Below, piece by piece: positions 57,841 to 64,000 of a stretch of 64,000 bases of DNA. The notes under the pieces were generated by a model. That model was given only the letters and a program-made list of their open reading frames with translations. It did not search any database and was not told where the DNA came from. Source of the stretch: Girardinichthys multiradiatus (lineage: Eukaryota; Chordata; Actinopteri; Cyprinodontiformes; Goodeidae); assembly GCF_021462225.1 (NCBI RefSeq), contig NC_061811.1, positions 6,597,663 to 6,661,662 on the forward strand. The letters are read 5' to 3'. The stretch's first letter is position 1; every line of letters begins with the position of its first letter. A program made the translations under genes and the position numbers.

Positions 57841-59739
57841 TGTGTTGTACTAATTAGATAAAGTTACTGCAATACACATTTGGAATATACAATAGTACAT
57901 CATGATGTAATAAAATGTAGCTCTGAGAGAAATACATGTAAATACAAAAAAACTTGATAAGTAAAGAAAATTAATGCTGAATTAATATACATTTTTGACC
58001 TTCGATTGAAACATTTAAGAAAATAATGTTTCCATTGATTCCAGAATTTGAAATCGACTTCTTTGTTTTTTTTTCCCTGATCATCCTTATGAATAATGAT
58101 ACAGATAAAAAATTAATTGACATGACCCAAATGCTCCTCAGACGTGTGATATATCCACCCTTCTATCATCTTAATCTCCTCGTCTGTCCATTCATAGTTG
58201 CTATTGGCCTGGTTGTCATGGTTACTGTACTGCCGGCGTCGCTAAGCCCTGCTTCTGACTTGTGCTTCCTGGCTGAGGTCGACAATAACTCACAGACTCA
58301 CACACAGGATTTTCATTACTTCTTACGGACCAACTTAATGGGGGTTTTCATACATGGATCTGTCTGGTTAAAAATGCAAATCCAAACGCTGAGACTCTCT
58401 TTGTCACATGCAGCCTCACCCAGGATCTGTGTGTGCCTTGTATCATAGATAAGTGTGTGCACTCAGAAGGGTCTCTGATATTAGCACCTCTCACCCACCT
58501 ATAAAGGCCATCATAATATATGACCTCCAGAATAAATATGGAAAGCTCTGTTCTCCTGCATGATGTGAAGAAGGTTCTGGCATCATACTCCACATGAAAG
58601 TAGAGTATGATGATACATGAGTACTCTATTTGTGAATACAGAGGTTAGCAAATGTTACCTGGAAGCACCATGTGGAAAAGATTTCCTCTGTGTGTGTTTG
58701 TGTGTGTGTGTGTGGCCCTGCCTCGTGTACCACCGACAGGAAAGAGAAAGCCCCGTTGCCATAGCTTCACGGCTTTCCCTCTTAAGTTTGATTGAGGGAA
58801 ATGCTCTAACCATTCTCATTATTCATAGATGTCATTAGTAAAGATCATGAAGATGTTTACTCTTTCAGATCTTTCTATTCTGCCTTTTTATTTGGGACTT
58901 TATCCCCCCCCCCCTTTGTTTCTGTTTCTCTGCCGTTTCAAATGTCACAGCCAAGGGCATAAAACCTTTGACCCCAGTTGCCATTACTTAGTGTCATATG
59001 CAGTACAGGAAGGATTTTAAGAAAATAAACTACAAGCTAAATCAGAGTTAAGAAAGATACTGTGCTACCCAAAATGCCTGTCTAAACAGATGAATCCTCA
59101 GCTGCTTCTTGAATAAGTTCATTAAATGCACAGAATGTAAGTGAAACACTTTTAGAGCATAGAGAACTGCACAGGCTCTGTCATCTTTAGTTTTAAGCTT
59201 TGATTTTGCGACCACTAGCAACAACTGATCAGTGGACCTCTGTGTTCTGGCAGTGACAAATAGCCAGACAGCAAAGTGGTTATGTTGACCATATCATCAT
59301 TTCAATTAATCTTTTCTAACCTAAAGCTATCGAGACCTGAATAGTTATTGGATTTAAGCATGTCAGGGGACACATATTTGAGTAATCAGGGAGTTAGTGG
59401 CTCAAGCAGTTCAACACCTTCTATCAAGGTTGAAAATAATGAGACTGCTTTTTGCTTTTGAACCAAAAAAGTAAAAAACTAAAAGCAAAAAAATGTATCA
59501 AATGTCTTATAGAGGAAAAGCACTTGTAAAATTGCTAAGATCTTGGGTTTGTGATCACAAAACTATCAAACATTTTGCTATCAGCAGTCCATAGGGTTGC
59601 AGGATACATGTTCATGGAAAACAATGCAAATTATCTGGAAAGGATGTAATTATATATGAAAGATTTGAAGCAACCAGTTACATACTATCCTCCAGCACTG
59701 TGTAGTACAAAAATTGGTTTGGTTTGGCTATAAATAACT
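57841..59739. other. Non-coding DNA with one longer open frame
   Basis: A 140-codon plus-strand frame (58026-58448) is the longest not explained by a repeat. It is hydrophobic, unrecognised and overlaps no splice pattern. A (TG)n tract lies at 58688-58714 and a poly-C tract at about 58905. Confidence 0.4.
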
Positions 59740-60310
59740 ATTAATAAGGGCAATTATTAACAAAATTAGTAATGTTGATCAAAATTACCAAGTGGTAGCA
59801 CCACTTGATTATCAGGAATCATTAACAAAACAACTCTCGGTCTCTGTGAATTATTAATTAATACCTGCCTGGTGAAGTGTGGTGCTGTGGAACAGTAGAT
59901 GAATGAATGAGTGAATTGCCGTTCTCAAACAGCAAGCCACACATTCACACTCTTTAACTAGTAACATTCAACTAAACCACTGAATAAAAATGAAAAGAAT
60001 AAGGATAACTAATAAACTATGAGAAAAAATGAAACAAAAGGATAAAACTGACACCATTTACCAATAAAACGTTGCAGTTATATTACAGTTCAGTGTGAAT
60101 ATGTTTTATTTAGCAACCAGTTGTTTTGAGGAATTTGGAATGAGGTCAAATCAGCTTTAAAACTAATTAGGAATAATATTTGATATGTGTTCAGAAAAAC
60201 AGTTAACAATGGAAAGATGGGAAGATAAAATATTATATTAAAATAATGTTTTATTAATAATTTGCTGAATTAGAAATGAATAACCTTTTGGACAATTGAT
60301 TTATAATATT
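59740..60310 (+). repeat. Distant relative of the unclassified repeat
   Basis: Scattered blocks (CAACTAAACCACTGAATA, AAATAATGTTTTATTAATAATTTGCTGAA in part) follow the same order as in copies A and B, but with much higher divergence. Confidence 0.35.
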
Positions 60311-60347
60311 ATGTTAACAAGCCCATTGATATATATTACTGGATTGG

Positions 60348-60411
60348 ACATCTATTAGCCACTCAAGATGGTGACGTGCGCACGTCACCATCTTGAGTGG
60401 CTAATAGATGT
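60348..60411. other. Perfect 64-bp palindrome
   Basis: Two 32-base arms with no spacer and no mismatch, centred on GTGC/GCAC at 60379/60380. It lies 3 bp left of the fold-back arm at 60415. Confidence 0.9.
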
Positions 60412-60573
60412 TGTAAAGTTATGCATATAACTACTGTTCCCTGAAGGAGAGTAACGAAGTACAACACAGAGTATGGGATATCACGCCCTGCGTGCCCTGG
60501 CTGAAGCCACCTCTGATCACGCCTCCTGAGCAAATGATGTGATGACGACAGGTGACAGGCCCCGCCTGCACTA

Positions 60574-62013
60574 CAGGTCCTTCTCAAAATATTAGCATAT
60601 TGTGATAAAGTTCATTATTTTCCATAATGTCATGATGAAAATGTAACATTCATATATTTTAGATTCATTGCACACTAACTTAAATATTTCAGGTCTTTTA
60701 TTGTCTTAATACGGATGATTTTGGCATACAGCTCATGAAAACCCAAAATTCCTATCTCACAAAATTAGCATATTTCATCCGACCAATAAAAGAAAAGTGT
60801 TTTTAATACAAAAAACGTCAAATTTCAAATAATCATGTACAGTTATGCACTCAATACTTGGTCGGGAATCCTTTTGCAGAAATGACTGCTTCAATGCGGC
60901 GTGGCATGGAGGCAATCAGCCTGTGGCACTGCTGAGGTCTTATGGAGGCCCAGGATGCTTCGATAGCGGCCTTTAGCTCATCCAGAGTGTTGGGTCTTGA
61001 GTCTCTGCTTTTCAGCAGATGGAAGCATGAAGTGCTCCAAAATCTCCTGATAGCTAGCTGCATTGACCCTGCCCTTGATAAAACACAGTGGACCAACACC
61101 AGCAGCTGACACGGCACCCCAGACCATCACTGACTGTGGGTACTTGACACTGGACTTCTGGCATTTTGGCATTTCCTTCTCCCCAGTCTTCCTCCAGACT
61201 CTGGCACCTTGATTTCCGAATGACATGCAGAATTTGCTTTCATCCGAAAAAAGTACTTTGGACCACTGAGCAACAGTCCAGTGCTGCTTCTCTGTAGCCC
61301 AGGTCAGGCGCTTCTGCCGCTGCTTCTGGTTCAAAAGTGGCTTGACCTGGGGAATGCGGCACCTGTAGCCCATTTCCTGCACACGCCTGTGCACGGTGGC
61401 TCTGGATGTTTCTACTCCAGACTCAGTCCACTGCTTCCGCAGGTCCCCCAAGGTCTGGAATCGGCCCTTCTCCACAATCTTCCTCAGGGTCCGGTCACCT
61501 CTTCTCGTTGTGCAGCGTTTTCTGCCACACCTTTTCCTTCCCACAGACTTCCCACTGAGGTGCCTTGATACAGCACTCTGGGAACAGCCTATTCGTTCAG
61601 AAATTTCTTTCTGTGTCTTACCCTCTTGCTTGAGGGTGTCAATAGTTGCCTTCTGGACAGCAGTCAGGTCGGCAGTCTTACCCATGATTGGGGTTTTGAG
61701 TGATGAACCAGGCTGGGAGTTTTAAAGTCCTCAGGGATCTTTTGCAGGTGTTTAGAGTTAACTCGTTGATTCAGATGATTAGGTTCATAGCTCGTTTAGA
61801 GACCCTTTTAATGATATGCTAATTTTGGGAGATAGGAATTTTGGGTTTTCATGAGCTGTATGCCAAAATCATCCGTATTAAGACAATAAAAGACCTGAAA
61901 TATTTCAGTTAGTGTGCAATGAATCTAAAATATATGAATGTTACATTTTCATCATGACATTATGGAAAATAATGAACTTTATCACAATATGCTAATATTT
62001 TGAGAAGGACCTG
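60574..62013 (-). mobile_element. Tc1 copy 3, internally deleted
   Basis: A 1440-bp minus-strand copy with both TIRs (about 200 bp each) and flanking TA on both sides (60572-60573 and 62014-62015). It matches copy 1 except for a 170-bp deletion in the transposase gene, with the junction at 61006/61007. With both ends intact it could be moved in trans by a transposase from elsewhere. Confidence 0.93.
60851..61685 (-). pseudogene. Tc1 transposase with catalytic deletion
   Basis: Starts at the normal ATG (61685) and is in frame through residue 226, including both DNA-binding helices and the first catalytic aspartate (SDES). A 170-bp deletion then removes residues about 227-283, with the second aspartate (FQHD) and the final glutamate (PIENLW). 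The frame shifts and stops nine residues later. The original frame resumes downstream as SRPNTLDELKAAIEAS...KGFPTKY. The product, if made, would bind TIRs but could not cut, and could act as an inhibitor; that is inference. Confidence 0.9.
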
Positions 62014-62199
62014 TATATACCTGTCCGTCATTGTCGTCATTACTCAGTTCGACAGCCGCTATTCACCGAGCCCAGCTGATCAGCGGGGCAGCCATGTGTT
62101 GTACTTCGTTACTGTCTTTCAGGGAACAGTAGTTATATGCATAACTTTACGTTCCCTTTCAGTCGATTCACTCAGTACAACACATGAGTATGGGATATA

Positions 62200-64000
62200 T
62201 ATAAACGCCGTGCAGAACAGCCAATCAAACCTGGATCATGCACTGCATACTAGTGCAGCACTTCAGACCCAGCAGAAAGAACAGAGTGAGCCACAGAAGG
62301 GGTTGTCACATCCAAACGATAAAACTTCACAAATGAGTGCATTCAGGCTCATTGGCCAAGCACCACAAACAAAGCAAATCACAATGAAAAAAATATTATA
62401 TTGTTTTATCCTAAACCAACTTTCTCTGCGTAGACTCAACCTCTTACTTGAACCATTTTGGTGAACAGGAGTGATTGGCGAGTCTCTGTTTAGCCACTGG
62501 GGGCTCAAACTGGTCCATGCGTTAGGCGTGCGGAGCTGTGATTCCAATGCCGTCTTCTTTCAGGGTATTGGAGTGGAAGCGACTTCATTGACGTAATTAG
62601 AGACACTGTCTCTTCTTGGGGACTCTATGATACTTTCAGATTCTTTCCTGTAATAGCTCAGACACACAGGTTCACAAAGTTCGTCGGTTAGGGAATCTAA
62701 GGTTTCTTTGAAGATGTAGTCTTTTATTCGGCCAGCGAGATCAAGATGTTCACCAAGTGATGGCAACACTTTATGCGGATAAAGAGAAAAAACTGCCGCT
62801 GTGCCTAGAGTTTTGTAACTCTGACATCACAGGGGATTCCAGCTGTGAAATTCCTCCTTTCTGCTGCCAGTTTTTAAAGGACAATTTATCTAAGCAGTGG
62901 TGCAGGAAAAAGTCCACATCTTTTAGGAAAAGCATTATTTGAATGCAGGGCAGTGCATCAATGCATGTATCACAATACTTCTATGCATGGCGAGTCTGTA
63001 AAGGCCTTAAAGATGAAAGAATAATGTCATAGCAATCTTCCTCTTTCAATCTAAACCCTGCTTGGAATCTCTGGACCCTTTACAGAAAACCACCTAAGGC
63101 TCTGAACAGTGCCTGAATGTCTGGTTGCTGCTTGATCAGCAGATCAAGAAGGTCAAGAGTCATATTGATCACTGGGTGTTTTTATTTTTTATTATGATTT
63201 TAGAAATGATTATTTGTACATGTTAAGTTGTGTAATATTTTCACTTGAACAGATATAAATAAAATAAGCAAGTCAGATTGGAAATTTCTAATTTTTAGTT
63301 CAAAAATTCTGCACACTGAAAGTTTTCTGTCCTGGCAGAATATCCGTGTGTCCTCATGTACTGCCCTAAATATTCAGATTTGATGTTTATTAACATTTTG
63401 GATTGATTTAGAGCACAGTAGTTGTTTGAGAATATAATTAATCATAATAATTGGGCCCACAGTGTACTTGCAGGTGTTTCTCTTCAGATAAGTACAAGTT
63501 ACCTCTGCAATCAGCCAGCTTTGCTTTAACGCTGATGACCTCATTATTAATGTTAGCAGCACCCATACTTTCCATATATCTGCTGTACTTCTTCCTGTTT
63601 ATGTTCTCATATGTACTGTCACTGTAAATATTAAACTAGGCCATTAGGTTCCTTTTCAACTGGCTCACTGCCTAGCTGCCTATCATCTTACTGCCATCCT
63701 TGCTGCTGCTATTATTAATACATATGCCAACACAGGATTTCCTGTAGCTTCCCTCCTAATCCTGCTCTACCTCTGGGACACTTCCTGTACCATCTACCTT
63801 CCTCTTGTTCATGTGATTAGCTGCGTCTGTGACTGTTGAGACGCCAGGCATTTGTAGCTGCGTGGTTCCACTTTTCCAGTTTCATTGCTCTTCTAATTGT
63901 TCATATGCGTATATTTTTGTGTTTTACTGCAGGAGAAGATGTGACAGATGACACAGTCTGCTAAGGAAGGAATGAATGTAACGCTAATCCATGATATGCT
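62200..64000. other. Non-coding DNA to the window edge
   Basis: No RSK kinase exon or other gene recognised. A TTTTACTGCAG acceptor-like site at about 63924-63934 is followed by an early stop in the expected frame. Confidence 0.45.

Larger units (their letters stand above)
60415..62148. mobile_element. Fold-back repeat holding Tc1 copy 3
   Basis: A 54-bp arm (60415-60468, from AAAGTTATGCATATAACTAC) recurs inverted at 62095-62148 with two mismatches. A third, diverged arm in direct orientation follows at about 62151-62198. Loop sequence without the Tc1 is about 182 bp. Fold-back or MITE-like; the family is not identified. Confidence 0.7.

Noticed and set aside
58026..58448. 140-codon hydrophobic frame as a membrane protein gene
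   Set aside because: No domain, no promoter or splice context, T-rich composition; the hydrophobicity follows from that.
63924..63980. RSK exon 3 at the right edge
   Set aside because: The acceptor-like site is followed by an in-frame stop, and the residues do not match the expected RSK segment.
1..64000. CRISPR arrays, bacterial operons, integrons
   Set aside because: No regularly spaced direct repeats, no ribosome-binding-site-led gene clusters; composition and element content are vertebrate.

Overview
This is nuclear DNA from a vertebrate, almost certainly a ray-finned (teleost) fish. The evidence is AT-rich non-coding sequence, long introns, several Tc1-family transposon lineages typical of teleosts, a Ty3/gypsy chromovirus, tRNA-derived SINEs and L2-like LINE debris. 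I cannot name the species.

Only one host gene is supported. A CpG-rich promoter/5'UTR block (about 15600-16355) leads into a 21-codon first coding exon (16356-16418). A 45-bp second coding exon follows at 28329-28373, after an 11.9-kb intron. Together they encode the N-terminus of a p90 ribosomal S6 kinase (RSK), closest in my judgement to rps6ka1. No kinase-domain exon is visible to the right, so if the gene is intact, intron 2 runs past the right edge (more than 35 kb) and most of 16.4-64 kb is intron.

Everything else recognisable is mobile DNA. From left to right: a GC-rich dispersed repeat (1195-2886) split by a Tc1 relic; a chromovirus (6556-8995, minus strand) flanked by a 5-bp target duplication and reduced to LTR-integrase-LTR; a second, inverted copy of the GC-rich repeat (10538-11850); an old Tc1 relic (16887-20387) that received an L2-like LINE tail and then a complete Tc1 element (18376-19988) with an open 334-aa DD34E transposase; a head-to-head Tc1 relic (26.8-27.7 kb); another Tc1 relic (30.5-31.3 kb); a small hAT-like MITE (32.3 kb); an unclassified long repeat (33.3-34.1 kb) with a second copy at 56.9-57.6 kb; a tRNA-derived SINE with a 20-bp target duplication (35.3 kb); a TIR-bounded element (37523-39158) enclosing a 5'-truncated copy of the same Tc1; degraded endogenous-retrovirus parts (39.8-44.6 kb); a second SINE (50 kb); and a third Tc1 copy with a 170-bp internal deletion (60574-62013), sitting in the loop of a fold-back repeat next to a perfect 64-bp palindrome.

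The mobile elements form no shared pathway. They document successive insertions in and around the RSK introns. Possible cross-mobilisation of the two defective Tc1 copies by the complete one is the only functional interaction the sequence suggests. I found no convincing new multi-gene system. The most original signals are the GNRA-capped hairpin shared by the GC-rich repeats, the 64-bp palindrome, and the unclassified repeat at 33 and 57 kb.
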